Shown one piece after another: positions 28,881 through 38,726 of a stretch of DNA of 64,000 nucleotides. This stretch comes from Spirosoma arboris (GTDB lineage: Bacteria; Bacteroidota; Bacteroidia; Cytophagales; Spirosomataceae), in assembly GCF_009754945.1 (NCBI RefSeq), contig NZ_WPIN01000001.1, positions 248,001-312,000 of the forward strand, given 5' to 3'. The notes under the pieces are model-generated. The model made no database searches. It was not told the DNA's origin and worked only from the letters and a program-made list of their open reading frames with translations. The position numbers were made by a program, and so were the translations under genes. Each line of letters starts with the position of its first letter. Within the stretch, counting starts at the first letter, position 1.

Positions 28881-29951
28881 TTAGTCCGCCACCGTATCAT
28901 ATAACTCTGTTCGCAGTTCCACCAGAATCTTATTGATTTTAGCTAAATCCGGTCGATCGGATAAGGGGCTGCTAGCGGCTAAGGTATCAATCTGCATTAT
29001 TTTCTGTTCGGCCTGCTCGATTAGGTTGTCGTAGTCGAAAGCTCCTGACCGGATTTTTAGTAATTCATCGCGGTTAGGTCGACGAACCAGCACCTGACCT
29101 GTTTCCAAAATCTCAGCGGCCATGTCCAACAATCGAAACGTATGCATCATATTTTTGGCGTCGTAGTTTTTGCCATGCTCAAGTGTATTCTGATAGCGGG
29201 CATCATTGCGTTTGTCTACCCAATCCCAATACTCGCGATAGTCTTTGCAATAACTCGAATAGCCGTCATGATTGACATATAAGTGCGTTTCGGGTTTAGC
29301 ACCTTTAGGTACGCTACTTAGTGAGACCTCCGTTGAATCTGCTCCGGCAATAATGCCCTGAAAACCTAGATTTGCTGTTTTATCATAAAACAAGGCATAC
29401 ACATCGCGAACGTGAGGAACGCTCACCAGGCCGCAATTTTCGGATTGCTCACCACGACTAGTCAGCCAATCGAGAACGGGTACAGAGCCTTGCCCGGTGA
29501 ATACGTAACAAAAGTTGAGCAGCGATTTCCGCTCTTTAGGCATTGGGTTCAGGATTTTCTTGTTCAGACCCCGTGCCTTTTTTATCTGACTAATGGCATA
29601 GCCAGCAAACGTATCCCGGCAAAGTTTGGACAAAAAATCGCTGGGTACTAGTTGACTGAATAATGGATGTTGTTGAATGATGCAGTCGGCTGGGGCACAG
29701 AGCAGTTCCAGAATATTCGGGTTATTTTTCGAAAGCAGTTCGACAAACCGACGAAGCTCGTAAAAAATCACATCGTTTTTATCGTCGTTTACCTGCTCAA
29801 TGTAGTTCAGCCCGTACAGATCGGTCTGGGGCAGAATAAATACACCCCGAATATCGGTGTCAGATGTAGGAAGATTAGTTCCATAGGCACGGCTGCCGCT
29901 AATGCATTCGAATATAATGAGGTTACGATCGCGGAGATCCTGGATTGTCAT
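28881..29951 (-). CDS. COG3541-type nucleotidyltransferase
   Basis: 356 residues. The nucleotidyltransferase signature is G19-S20 (ECISGSRAYGTNL) with D31 and D33 (TSDTDIRGVFI). The body contains KKARGLNKKILNPMP and later AKNMMHTFRLLDMA, features of the family annotated as 'RNA repair pathway DNA polymerase beta family' (YcgL-like). A role in RNA end repair is inferred from such naming; no RNA ligase or RtcB gene is in this window. It is a solitary minus-strand gene. Confidence 0.8.
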   Translation of the reverse strand: MTIQDLRDRNLIIFECISGSRAYGTNLPTSDTDIRGVFILPQTDLYGLNYIEQVNDDKNDVIFYELRRFVELLSKNNPNILELLCAPADCIIQQHPLFSQLVPSDFLSKLCRDTFAGYAISQIKKARGLNKKILNPMPKERKSLLNFCYVFTGQGSVPVLDWLTSRGEQSENCGLVSVPHVRDVYALFYDKTANLGFQGIIAGADSTEVSLSSVPKGAKPETHLYVNHDGYSSYCKDYREYWDWVDKRNDARYQNTLEHGKNYDAKNMMHTFRLLDMAAEILETGQVLVRRPNRDELLKIRSGAFDYDNLIEQAEQKIMQIDTLAASSPLSDRPDLAKINKILVELRTELYDTVAD

Positions 29952-30105
29952 AGTGATCTAAAACCCTATAAAAAAGATAAGGTTCCCTGAACGTGCAGAG
30001 AACCCTATACTGACTATTCCTAAACCCTTAACCTTTTCTACATGAAAAACTAACTTTTACTCTTTTCTGTTCCAAATACCTGGCTAATTCGGAATTTATT
30101 CCAAA

Positions 30106-30546
30106 TTACTGAATTTCAGGTACTTCGCTGGTTGGTTGATCTGTGCTCCAAATGAAGTTAATCATCCGGCTTGTATGATCGGCCTGGTTCATCCAGCGAT
30201 TGGCGTTTGCATCTTTATGCTTAGCCAGTTTATTAGTTAGTTGAGTGGCAGCTTCGTTGAACTTAGCACGGTCGGCGGGGCTAATTGCCAGCACAGCGAC
30301 CGGGTTTTGGTTGTACAACGAGACAACGCTCATAAAGTTTTGCCAGTTGGTAGTATTTACAAACTTGGCAATGTTTTGTTCGGCATACGAAGCAAAAAGC
30401 TTCTCCGAACCATTGACAAGCATAGTACTTGCCGGCTTATTGGCTGCCGGGCTATCATCAGTGTTGGTGGTGGTAGCCGCGGTTGCCTGAGTTGTTGCTA
30501 ATCCTAATCCAAGAATCAGTGATGCAAAGATAACACGCGTTTTCAT
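30106..30546 (-). CDS. Small secreted hypothetical protein
   Basis: 146 residues with a signal peptide (about 1-23, MKTRVIFASLILGLGLATTQA). The mature region starts with a Thr/Asn/Ala-rich linker and continues as a mainly helical, Asn/Lys-rich domain (YAEQNIAKFVNTTNWQNFM). No family recognised. Upstream, the 240-base gap to pth is strongly AT-rich and shows no other feature. Confidence 0.6.
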   Translation of the reverse strand: MKTRVIFASLILGLGLATTQATAATTTNTDDSPAANKPASTMLVNGSEKLFASYAEQNIAKFVNTTNWQNFMSVVSLYNQNPVAVLAISPADRAKFNEAATQLTNKLAKHKDANANRWMNQADHTSRMINFIWSTDQPTSEVPEIQ

Positions 30547-30786
30547 TGTTTTGTTCTATTTGGTTTTGATTACTGAACGCACAAATGTCTATAGAAATTC
30601 CTAAACTGCAAAAGCCTATATAGGGCCTTTGCAGAATATTGTTCCGAATTTAATGCTGGTTTTGATTTAAATTTTTGATATTAATGATTTTTTTTGACTA
30701 AAAACCAAACGATATATTGCATTAACGTTTCTTTATATCTATAAAATATGCCTTAGTAAAATTATAAAATTCTTTAAAAAGTTATA

Positions 30787-31347
30787 TCATTGGTTGTAAT
30801 TATTCATGGTGGCCTGTATGCCCATAGTACAAAAACTGAGGGAAGCATTGCCCACCCGGTCTAAATAGTCTGGTAACTGAATCAATTCGTCTTCCGGAAA
30901 CTGCCCTAATACGAAATCAATCTGCCTGCCTTTCGAGAAATTATTGCCAATTCCCACCCGAAGCCGGGCATATTCCTGCGTGTTCAGCACCTCATCAATG
31001 TTCTTCAATCCATTATGGCCACCCGGCGAGCCTTTGGGCTTCAGACGTAGTTTGCCAAAAGGCAAATCTTTATCGTCGGTGATAATCAGGATGTTTTCAA
31101 CGGGAATGTTCTCCTGCTTCATATAATATGATACAGCCCGCCCACTAAGGTTCATGTAGGTCGTAGGCTTCACAAAAAATAGTTGCTTGCCTTTATGCTG
31201 CCATTTAGCGGTGTAGGCCAGGCGAGTCATTGAGAACGTGAAGTCATGCTGTGCTGCCAGTCGGTCTAGAACCATAAAGCCAGCATTATGACGGGTAAGC
31301 GCGTATTCGGGGCCAATATTGCCCAGACCAACAATCAAAAATTTCAT
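30787..31347 (-). CDS. pth: Peptidyl-tRNA hydrolase
   Basis: 186 residues starting MKFLIVGLGNIGPEY; ATG 31347 is preferred over an upstream in-frame TTG. Catalytic residues are N10, H20 (TRHNAGFMVLD), D91 (IITDDKDLPFG) and N112 (GSPGGHNGLKNI). It frees tRNA from peptidyl-tRNA released during translation and is essential in most bacteria. It starts six bases after the stop of the T9SS-sorted protein gene, so it is probably co-transcribed with it even though their functions seem unrelated. Confidence 0.95.
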   Translation of the reverse strand: MKFLIVGLGNIGPEYALTRHNAGFMVLDRLAAQHDFTFSMTRLAYTAKWQHKGKQLFFVKPTTYMNLSGRAVSYYMKQENIPVENILIITDDKDLPFGKLRLKPKGSPGGHNGLKNIDEVLNTQEYARLRVGIGNNFSKGRQIDFVLGQFPEDELIQLPDYLDRVGNASLSFCTMGIQATMNNYNQ

Positions 31348-31353
31348 AACCAA

Positions 31354-33231
31354 TTAGTTCAATAGTGCTACCGATTCACGATAGGTCGTTTGGGTGCCAT
31401 CGGGAAACAGACAATCCATTCGGTATATATATATACCCGTCGGGGCTGATTGGCCATTAATCAGGCCATCCCAGAGTGGTTCACCAGTTGATAGCGCAAA
31501 ATTAGCACGATTATACATGACTGTACCCCAGCGATCGTAAACCGTAAACCGCAAAATTGTTAACGATGGGAAGGTAAAGTAAGCCGTAAGCGCATCATTG
31601 TAATTGTCATGATTGGGAGAGAAAGCGGCTGGCAGATGAATGAGATTAGCACAATCGAGCGAAACCCGAACCGGCTGGGTGATCACGCAGTTTTTATCAT
31701 CGCGTATCGTCAGGGTGTATGCACCGCCACTCAGGCTCGTAAATGTGGTTGACGATTGAAATAGTTGCCCATCGAGCGAATACTCATCCAGTCCGACCGC
31801 ACGCGTGGAGGTAATCAAAATGGCTCCATTCTGCTGGCCGCATGCTGCGCCCGTTATGCTCATATCGACCAGTTGTGGACCTGAACTGGAGGCCACACTA
31901 ACCGATTGAGTAACAGTACAGCCTTCATTATCGCGGGCCACAAGGGTATAATTTCCTGCTTTTAGCCCCGTAAAAATAGTATTGGTCTGAAATACAGTGC
32001 TGTTAATACTATACTGAACCGGACTGGTGCCGCCCGAAGTTGTCAGATTTGCCTGACCATTTGCCTGTCCACAAGAGGTAGGTACAGTGGCTGTGCTCAG
32101 AATAACCATTGGTTTAAAGGCTGGCAGGCTAATCGCACTATTAGTTTCACAGCCATTCGCATCGCGTGCACGAAGTGTATAGGTGCCACCCGCCAGCTTC
32201 GTGAAAAGTGGGCTGGATTGAAACGAAACGCCATAATCAATCGAGTATGTTAGGGGCGCTTTACCACCGGTAGCCACGACGGTGACTTCACCATTGGCTG
32301 TTTCGCAATGGGGTGGTGTGCTTTTCAGGCTGCTAATGCTAGGCGCAGTATCGGTCGTGATGCTAACGGATTGCGCAGCCTGACAGCCAGCGGCATCTTT
32401 GGCAACAACCGTGTAGGAGCCAGGACTAAGACTACTGAATATAGGCGTTGACTGGAACGCTCCTCCGTTTAAACTATACTGCCAGCCCGTTGACCCCGAC
32501 GCAACTACCTCAATAGATCCATTGGCTTTATCGCAGCCAGTATTGGTAGAGGTGGCCTTAAAGGCTGGTTCAATAACTTCAACCGTGATCGGAACGGGCG
32601 GACTTTCGTTCTGATATAGCGTTTGCGTGATATAGAACGTAGTTGTCTGTGTGATTTTGGGACTGTAAGTATTACCGGTTGCCAGTAAATTAGTACCTGA
32701 GGAGGATGAATACCAGCGAATATTTTTACCCGTAACCACTAAATTAGCTGGACTACCTTTACAGATGGGACTACCTGATTTCAGAACGACCCGGTAAAGT
32801 TCGACTTTACCGCCCGAGGTGTCAGTACAGGTTGTGCCGTTTACAATGTTCTTATAGGTTCCAATCAGGCTTTCATCGACGGGGTTATAGGTTACTGCAC
32901 CGTGCCAGAAGCAAATATTTTTGACGGCTGTGCTGCCATTTTTATCCGCTTCATCAAACGTAATGGCTGAACCAGCGATGTTTCCTTTTATATAGGCAAC
33001 TCCGCCGAAGGGTACTTTCGGATTGGAGGTTTGTGCGGTACCACTAAATGTAAAATTAGACTGATTGATTTGCAGGGCATAATTATAGATTGTCTGATTT
33101 GGGTTGGTAGGATACGTTACCCCAAGCCAGAAACCTGCTATATTGGGTTGTGCCTTACTTTCGGCAAAAATCAGCCCGAGCACCAATAAGAGTCCAATGG
33201 TAATGCTTCGGATCATAGAAACGGGGTTCAC
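31354..33231 (-). CDS. T9SS-sorted surface protein with gliding-motility-associated C-terminal domain
   Basis: 625 residues. A signal peptide (about 1-28) precedes an N-terminal beta domain and then five repeated beta-sandwich modules of about 70 residues, each ending in a variant of GGxYTLxARDxxGC (SprB-like repeats). The last 90 residues are a type B T9SS sorting domain: LPAAFSPNHDNYND, YDRWGTVMYN, GLINGQSAPTGIYIYRMD. Such proteins are exported by the type IX system and displayed or shed at the cell surface. This domain is one of the clearest indicators that the host belongs to the Bacteroidota. A second in-frame Met at 33216 could be the start. Confidence 0.88.
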   Translation of the reverse strand: MNPVSMIRSITIGLLLVLGLIFAESKAQPNIAGFWLGVTYPTNPNQTIYNYALQINQSNFTFSGTAQTSNPKVPFGGVAYIKGNIAGSAITFDEADKNGSTAVKNICFWHGAVTYNPVDESLIGTYKNIVNGTTCTDTSGGKVELYRVVLKSGSPICKGSPANLVVTGKNIRWYSSSSGTNLLATGNTYSPKITQTTTFYITQTLYQNESPPVPITVEVIEPAFKATSTNTGCDKANGSIEVVASGSTGWQYSLNGGAFQSTPIFSSLSPGSYTVVAKDAAGCQAAQSVSITTDTAPSISSLKSTPPHCETANGEVTVVATGGKAPLTYSIDYGVSFQSSPLFTKLAGGTYTLRARDANGCETNSAISLPAFKPMVILSTATVPTSCGQANGQANLTTSGGTSPVQYSINSTVFQTNTIFTGLKAGNYTLVARDNEGCTVTQSVSVASSSGPQLVDMSITGAACGQQNGAILITSTRAVGLDEYSLDGQLFQSSTTFTSLSGGAYTLTIRDDKNCVITQPVRVSLDCANLIHLPAAFSPNHDNYNDALTAYFTFPSLTILRFTVYDRWGTVMYNRANFALSTGEPLWDGLINGQSAPTGIYIYRMDCLFPDGTQTTYRESVALLN

Positions 33232-33294
33232 ACCAGACCGCCAAATTTATAGCCTACTAATGTAGTGACAATTGGGAATATGTGGGCTTTATAG

Positions 33295-33339
33295 GTCGTA
33301 ATAGTCCACAGTCGTTAGGTAACGGTCAACTATTACGAC
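33295..33339 (+). promoter_or_regulatory. Structured leader hairpin upstream of pyrR
   Basis: Outer arms 33295-33304 and 33330-33339 pair perfectly, and a small inner stem CGTTA/TAACG sits in the loop. It ends 20 bases before the pyrR start codon. PyrR proteins bind RNA hairpins in pyr leaders in Firmicutes; this could be an autoregulatory site, but the conserved PyrR binding loop is not seen, so the role is speculative. Confidence 0.35.
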
Positions 33340-33359
33340 TTACTGACTATTTTTACCTC

Positions 33360-33899
33360 ATGAACCAACAACGCCTGATTTTGTCTAGTCCGCTACTCGA
33401 AATTGTGATTAGCCGATTAGCCCAACAGTTAATTGAAACCTACCAGGATTTTGCCGATACAGTTATTCTGGGCATGCAGCCTCGGGGCATTTATTTCGCT
33501 GAACGGGTTGCGCGTGAACTGAATCGGGCGCTGGGTAAAACCGTGCCTCTAGGGTATTTAGACGCTACTTTTTATCGCGATGATTTCCGTCGACGCGACT
33601 CTCCCTTGCGCCCTAACACAACGCATGTGCCCTTTATTATTGAAAATAAACGGGTCATCTTAATCGATGATGTGCTGGCTACGGGCCGGATGGTTCGGGC
33701 GGCTCTTGATGCAATGACCGCTTTTGGTCGTCCCCGAAAAGTTGAGTTACTGGTGTTGATTGACCGACGATATAATCGTGATTTACCCATCAAGCCCGAC
33801 TATACGGGTAAGCGTGTTAATACGCTTGAGTCGCAACAGGTACTGGTTGAGTGGACCGAGCAAGGTGCTGATGCTGATCGTATCTGGCTAGTTGGTTAG
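33360..33899 (+). CDS. pyrR: PyrR-type uracil phosphoribosyltransferase / pyrimidine regulator
   Basis: 179 residues from ATG 33360; an earlier in-frame Met would start within the upstream hairpin. The PRPP-binding loop is VILIDDVLATGRMV (about 99-112), and the PyrR-like C-terminal signature appears as RRYNRDLPIKPDYTGKRVNT. PyrR converts uracil and PRPP to UMP and in some phyla attenuates pyr genes. No pyr biosynthesis gene is adjacent, so a regulatory role here is open. It is divergent from the T9SS-sorted protein. Confidence 0.87.
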   Translation: MNQQRLILSSPLLEIVISRLAQQLIETYQDFADTVILGMQPRGIYFAERVARELNRALGKTVPLGYLDATFYRDDFRRRDSPLRPNTTHVPFIIENKRVILIDDVLATGRMVRAALDAMTAFGRPRKVELLVLIDRRYNRDLPIKPDYTGKRVNTLESQQVLVEWTEQGADADRIWLVG

Positions 33900-34107
33900 T
33901 AGAGAAACAAGTAGCAAATAGAGCTTGGCTTGCTGCTAAAATTACTCAATTAACTACTTAATTTTTCTTGAGTATATTTAACTGTCAATGAGTAGGAAAC
34001 GGTTGGTGTCAATATTTTGACAATTAAGGACTTATTTGTACTAATTAGGCTTCTTTATAGGATTCGGAATTGGTAAGTTTTTCGTAATTTAGCCGACCGT
34101 AATTTTT

Positions 34108-36684
34108 ATGAAGACACCTCTATACCGATTACTGCTCTTTTTCTTCTGTTTAGCACTTGTCAGTATTAGCAGTACCGTAAAAGCGCAGACTGATTATACA
34201 GTTACTGGTTTGGTTACAGATGCTCAAACAGGCGAGCCGATACCATTTGCCAGTGTTGCCCTTGTAGGCCGTCGGAGCGGTACGTTGACAGACGAAAAAG
34301 GTCGCTACACACTCAAAGTCAAAATTTTATCAGATTCCCTTGCCGTTAGCTCAATGGGCTATAAGGCTCTTCGTCAGGCTATCGATCCAGAACGGACTAC
34401 GCAGGCGCTGGATTTTAAACTTGCACCGGCGGGTAATGCCTTACAGGAGGTAACCGTAAAAGCAGGCGAAAACCCGGCCTGGCGGGTCCTTCGGCAAGTC
34501 CGTAAAAACCGATCCATCAACGACCGCAAAAGACTGGCTGCGTATGAATACGACAGCTATGTTAAAACCGACATTGCGCTGAGTCATGTAACGGAGCGAA
34601 TGCGGAAGAATCCGCTCATCAAGCGAATTAACGAAGCGATGAGTAAACAGGATTCAATTGTTGACGATGAAGGGCATAGACTGCTACCGCTACTAGCCTC
34701 CGAGTCAGTGTCACGCTATTATTTTAGAACGGCTCCCGAACGTAAACGCGAAGACATTCGTAAAACGCGCATTAAGGGGGTAGCGGTCGATGATGCCGGA
34801 CTTAGTTCACAGTTGCTGGGTGGTACGAACCTCGTTAGCCAGAATTTCTACGACAACTACATTCCAATTCTGGGTAAGGATTTTGCTTCGCCCATCGGCG
34901 ACAACTGGCGAAACTGGTACGAATTTTTCCTGGCCGATACAACCCAGATTGGCGACCATATCTGTTACGAAATACAGTTCGATCCGAAACGGCAGGAAGA
35001 CCTGGCGTTTATCGGCAAAGCCTGGATCGACACCACCTCGTTTGCACTCTGCCAGATTGAGGCCAGAATTGGCAAGGGAGCTAACCTGAACTACGTGCGT
35101 GCGCTGACCATTGAGCAGGAACTGGAATCAACCATCGATTCGTTGGCAGGCTCGACGGCTACAGCTGGGTGGTTGCCCGTAAGTATTAAGCTTTCGGCCA
35201 GCCTGACAGGGGTGGGTAAACAATCGCTCGGACTACGGGCTCAGGTGAGCCTTCGTAATACGAACATAACTGTGAACCGACCTCGACCAGTAGGGTTTTA
35301 TGAACAACCTATTGAGCCGAGTGATACGGTAGCGACCCCCAATGATGCCTACTGGCATGCCATCTATCGAACCGCTGCCGGGTCCGATTCTCTAGGAAAA
35401 GAGGATCTGAAAACGCGTCAGATCATTGAGAAATTACGCGCTGTACCAGCAGTAAAGATGGCCGAAGCTGTAGGGCAGGTGGCGGTGACAGGCTATTATA
35501 AACTCGGTGGTTTCGACCTTGGTCCCTATCCTTATTTATTTGCCGTAAATAGTGTCGAAGGGTTACGGACGCGCATCGGATTCCGTACCAACGAGCAGTT
35601 TAGTCGTAATTGGATACTTCGTGGCTATGTCGCGTATGGCACGCTGGACAAAGAGTTTAAATATGGGGGCGAAATCGATTACCTATTCTCGCGACAGCAC
35701 TGGACAGTGGCCGGTGTTCGTATTGCCAATGACCTGGAGCGATTGGGCCTGACGCCTGAGCTAATTGGGGGCAATCGGATTTTCTACGCTCTCAGTCGCT
35801 TTGGACGGTATCGAGGGGGCTATCAAAGCTATCAGAAGGAAGCTTTCTTCAAAACAGAGCCAGTCAAAGGAATTTTGCTAACGGCTATGGTAGGTAGTCG
35901 GACATTCAACCCGCTCTTCCCGTTTCACTTTCGACAGAACCCTGAACTGGGTGATCTGTCGCCTTTGCAATCTGATATTAACGATGCTTACTGGTCAATC
36001 GAAGCGCGGTTAGCTCGGAAGGAAAAATACCTGATGGATGGTAATGAGCGTATTACGCTCGGAACGAAACGCGCTCCTGTACTCACGATTCGCTATACGC
36101 GTGGTCTGAAATCACTCGGAAGCGATTTTAATTATCAGCGGATTACACTACGGGCACAGCAATCCCTACGACTTGGTGCACTTGGCCGGATGACCTATCT
36201 GCTGTCGGCTGGTTTTACGCCAGATGTAATGCCTGCGCCCATGTTATTCCCACACATTGGTAATCCGACTCCGTTGCTAACGACCAATACCTTCAATCGC
36301 ATGCAGTTTTACGAGTTTGTCAGTGATCGCTTTGTCGCTGTTCATATCCAGCATCGGTTTGAAGGATTACTGTTCAATCGTATACCAGGTATCAGGAAAC
36401 TAAACTGGCGATTAATTGCCAACGTAGACGCACTCTGGGGTAGTTTGTCGAAAGAGAATCAGGCCGTTTCGAGTGCTAAACCATTGCCCAATGGAACCAG
36501 ACCCATTTTCTTTGGCGCACTGGATGGAAACAAGCCATACGTGGAAGTTGGCTACGGGATTGATAATATCTTCAAACTGATTCGAATTCAGGCCATTCAC
36601 CGGCTGGATTATCTGGATGATGGGCCTAATGGCATCCCATTCAACTCGTTTGCGCTGAAAGCATCGGCAACGATCAGCTTCTGA
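34108..36684 (+). CDS. DUF5686 outer-membrane protein with CarboxypepD-like regulatory domain
   Basis: 858 residues with a signal peptide (about 1-26). A carboxypeptidase-D regulatory-like beta sandwich (about 30-110: VTGLVTDAQTGEPIPFASVA) is followed by the DUF5686 region to the C-terminus, which alternates strands typical of an outer-membrane beta barrel and ends with aromatic residues (FNSFALKASATISF). The family is common in Bacteroidota and its function is unknown; it may be a surface receptor or assembly factor. It stands alone, with a 208-base upstream region showing no clear element. Confidence 0.88.
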   Translation: MKTPLYRLLLFFFCLALVSISSTVKAQTDYTVTGLVTDAQTGEPIPFASVALVGRRSGTLTDEKGRYTLKVKILSDSLAVSSMGYKALRQAIDPERTTQALDFKLAPAGNALQEVTVKAGENPAWRVLRQVRKNRSINDRKRLAAYEYDSYVKTDIALSHVTERMRKNPLIKRINEAMSKQDSIVDDEGHRLLPLLASESVSRYYFRTAPERKREDIRKTRIKGVAVDDAGLSSQLLGGTNLVSQNFYDNYIPILGKDFASPIGDNWRNWYEFFLADTTQIGDHICYEIQFDPKRQEDLAFIGKAWIDTTSFALCQIEARIGKGANLNYVRALTIEQELESTIDSLAGSTATAGWLPVSIKLSASLTGVGKQSLGLRAQVSLRNTNITVNRPRPVGFYEQPIEPSDTVATPNDAYWHAIYRTAAGSDSLGKEDLKTRQIIEKLRAVPAVKMAEAVGQVAVTGYYKLGGFDLGPYPYLFAVNSVEGLRTRIGFRTNEQFSRNWILRGYVAYGTLDKEFKYGGEIDYLFSRQHWTVAGVRIANDLERLGLTPELIGGNRIFYALSRFGRYRGGYQSYQKEAFFKTEPVKGILLTAMVGSRTFNPLFPFHFRQNPELGDLSPLQSDINDAYWSIEARLARKEKYLMDGNERITLGTKRAPVLTIRYTRGLKSLGSDFNYQRITLRAQQSLRLGALGRMTYLLSAGFTPDVMPAPMLFPHIGNPTPLLTTNTFNRMQFYEFVSDRFVAVHIQHRFEGLLFNRIPGIRKLNWRLIANVDALWGSLSKENQAVSSAKPLPNGTRPIFFGALDGNKPYVEVGYGIDNIFKLIRIQAIHRLDYLDDGPNGIPFNSFALKASATISF

Positions 36685-36712
36685 TGTAATCGTTTAATTC
36701 AGCACGTACAGC

Positions 36713-37489
36713 TTATTTGCCCATCCATTTTTTAAACTCCATTGCCCGTTCGCGGCTCACCAACACTTCGTCGTCGGGGGTAGGGCGGAGGGTTAGTTTT
36801 AGTTTGTTATTAAAATACGAATGTACCTGCTGGACAGCGGTGATTTCGACCACAAATTGCCGATTGGCCCGGAAAAACTGGGTAGGTTCCAGCATCGCTT
36901 CCAGTTCATCAAGCGTATAATCGACTGAAAATTTCTGATTCGTACGGGTTCGGAACAGGCTCACGCCATCTTCAGAATAAAAATAAGCAATGTCGGCTAC
37001 GTCGATTGGTAGCCACTGCGACAGGTGTTTGACTAAAAAACGTTTCCGATATTCGGCGGGTTGAATCTGTTGACGAAGTTGCTGAACCAGGGCATTGATG
37101 GTGGCTGTTCCCATGGGCTCCACAACTGGTTGCGTGAGCATCCGCCTTTGCTTAGCTAAACTGGCCTCCAGTTCCTGACGCTTAATCGGTTTGAGCAGAT
37201 AATCGATGCTATTGACCTTAAATGCTTTTAAGGCATACTCGTCGTAAGAAGTTGTAAAAATGATAGGCGACTCGACTGAGGTTTGTTCAAATATTTCAAA
37301 GCTTTGACCGTCAGCCAGTTCAATATCCATCAGAATCAGGTCGGGAGCGGGGTTTTCCTGGAGCCAGGCTACGGATGCTCTCACGCTGGCAGTCGTTCCA
37401 ACAATTTGTAGGGTTGGGTCTACATCCTGCAAAAGTTTGGTCAGTTTGCGAACGGCTAGCTCTTCATCTTCAACGATCAGTACATTCAT
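36713..37489 (-). CDS. LytTR-family response regulator
   Basis: 258 residues from ATG 37489. The receiver domain (1-120) has the acidic pocket E7-D8-E9, phosphoacceptor D55 (LILMDIELAD), T80-region TSYDEYAL and K104-region YLLKPIKR. A LytTR DNA-binding domain follows (about 150-256: RFLVKHLSQWLPI, VDYTLDELEAML, RANRQFVVEI). It would be phosphorylated by one or both of the adjacent LytS-type kinases and regulate target genes. The kinase genes lie 154 bases upstream on the same strand. Confidence 0.93.
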   Translation of the reverse strand: MNVLIVEDEELAVRKLTKLLQDVDPTLQIVGTTASVRASVAWLQENPAPDLILMDIELADGQSFEIFEQTSVESPIIFTTSYDEYALKAFKVNSIDYLLKPIKRQELEASLAKQRRMLTQPVVEPMGTATINALVQQLRQQIQPAEYRKRFLVKHLSQWLPIDVADIAYFYSEDGVSLFRTRTNQKFSVDYTLDELEAMLEPTQFFRANRQFVVEITAVQQVHSYFNNKLKLTLRPTPDDEVLVSRERAMEFKKWMGK

Positions 37490-37643
37490 AATCAAAGGCG
37501 TTTGGGAGTCTCGGTTATATCGACTCTTAAAGCTACTAATTAACGGGTTTGTCTGGCAATGGGCTAGCCTGCGAGGCCGCTAAATCGGGAATTGAATTTG
37601 TATAAAATGCCCGTGAAGCGGAACATGAAGTAGCCCAATTGTT

Positions 37644-38720
37644 TCAGACACTGTTTGAAATCGCAGTAGGACTTTCTGAGAAAGCCCTGGAACGAATTAA
37701 GGGCAAGGTTACCGTAAAGTATGGCGCTTCGTCCCGCACCTCAACATCTCCATTACCCAGTAGCCGATACTTATTGATGATATTGCTCAATCCTACCTGA
37801 TTGGATAAGACATGAACCGTTTTACGTTGCAGATTATTCTGCACAACAAGCCTTCCGTCGCCATGAGTTTCGATACGGATATGGAGAGGTTGTTCGGGTA
37901 AAATGATGTTATGCTTGACCGCATTTTCAAGCAACAATTGCAGCGTTAGGGGCGGTAGTTGATAGGTAAGGTATTGCTCATCAATGATTTCTTCTAGCCG
38001 AAGATGTTCGCCATGACGAGTTCTTAGTAAGTGGAAATAAGAGCGGGTAAATGCCAGCTCTTGAGCCAGCGTTGTCAGTTCGGTCTCATTTGCCCGCAAT
38101 AGATACCGGTACACGCTGCTCATTTCATCAATAAAGTGTTGCGCCTGTTCGGGATCATCTTCAATAAGCGAGGAGAGGGAGTTAAGCGCATTAAACAGAA
38201 AATGAGGACTGATTTGCCCTTTTAATCCGTCGAGCTGACTACGTAAATTGGCCTGCTGGAGTTGGTCAGCTTCGCGAAGAGCGGCATCCCATTGTTCGAA
38301 CGTGTAAATGCTTTCATGAACGACATTGACAATCAAATTGGCTATGGCGCTGATAATGAGGGTCAATTGTAAGCGTGTTTCATCAAATACATAGCCTGGA
38401 AAATGTACCCATTTGTAACCGTAGAAAAAGCCCAGAATCATGGTCGATGACATAACGACGTGAATACTCCAGGCGAGGACCAACCGAAGGGGTGTTTGTC
38501 GAATGTTTGGGAAACGTTGCCGCAGCCAGAGGGCAGGAACGGCATGCAGAAAATAGGCGGGTGTCCAGAAAATAATGATACTTATTGTCGCCAGCAGAAA
38601 TACATCCAGCTGCTCGAAATAAGTGGGTCCAAATAGGGCATAATTGAGTATACCGAAATAAACGGGCAAGATAATCAGCGCGATACGGGTGTCCTGTTGC
38701 GTGAAAATGTTCAGGTTCAC
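37644..38720 (-). CDS. LytS-type sensor histidine kinase (second of a tandem pair)
   Basis: 358 residues. Four hydrophobic segments (about 12-31, 38-60, 83-100, 118-135) form the membrane sensor. The His_kinase (LytS) domain has the phosphoacceptor H173 in SPHFLFNALNSLSSLIEDD, the N-box LLLENAVKHNI and a glycine box VGLSNIINKY. It starts six bases after the stop of the other kinase gene, indicating one transcript. Both kinases differ in their membrane regions, so they may sense different signals or act as a heterodimer upstream of the same LytTR regulator. Confidence 0.9.
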   Translation of the reverse strand: MNLNIFTQQDTRIALIILPVYFGILNYALFGPTYFEQLDVFLLATISIIIFWTPAYFLHAVPALWLRQRFPNIRQTPLRLVLAWSIHVVMSSTMILGFFYGYKWVHFPGYVFDETRLQLTLIISAIANLIVNVVHESIYTFEQWDAALREADQLQQANLRSQLDGLKGQISPHFLFNALNSLSSLIEDDPEQAQHFIDEMSSVYRYLLRANETELTTLAQELAFTRSYFHLLRTRHGEHLRLEEIIDEQYLTYQLPPLTLQLLLENAVKHNIILPEQPLHIRIETHGDGRLVVQNNLQRKTVHVLSNQVGLSNIINKYRLLGNGDVEVRDEAPYFTVTLPLIRSRAFSESPTAISNSV

Positions 38721-38726
38721 TGTCGG

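Noticed and set aside
30241..30501. Overlapping 80-86-residue frames opposite the small secreted gene
   Set aside because: They are low-complexity antisense shadows; the minus-strand frame has a proper signal peptide.
30547..30786. Possible small RNA or tRNA gene in an AT-rich gap
   Set aside because: No cloverleaf, hairpin with T-run or conserved motif could be recognised by eye.
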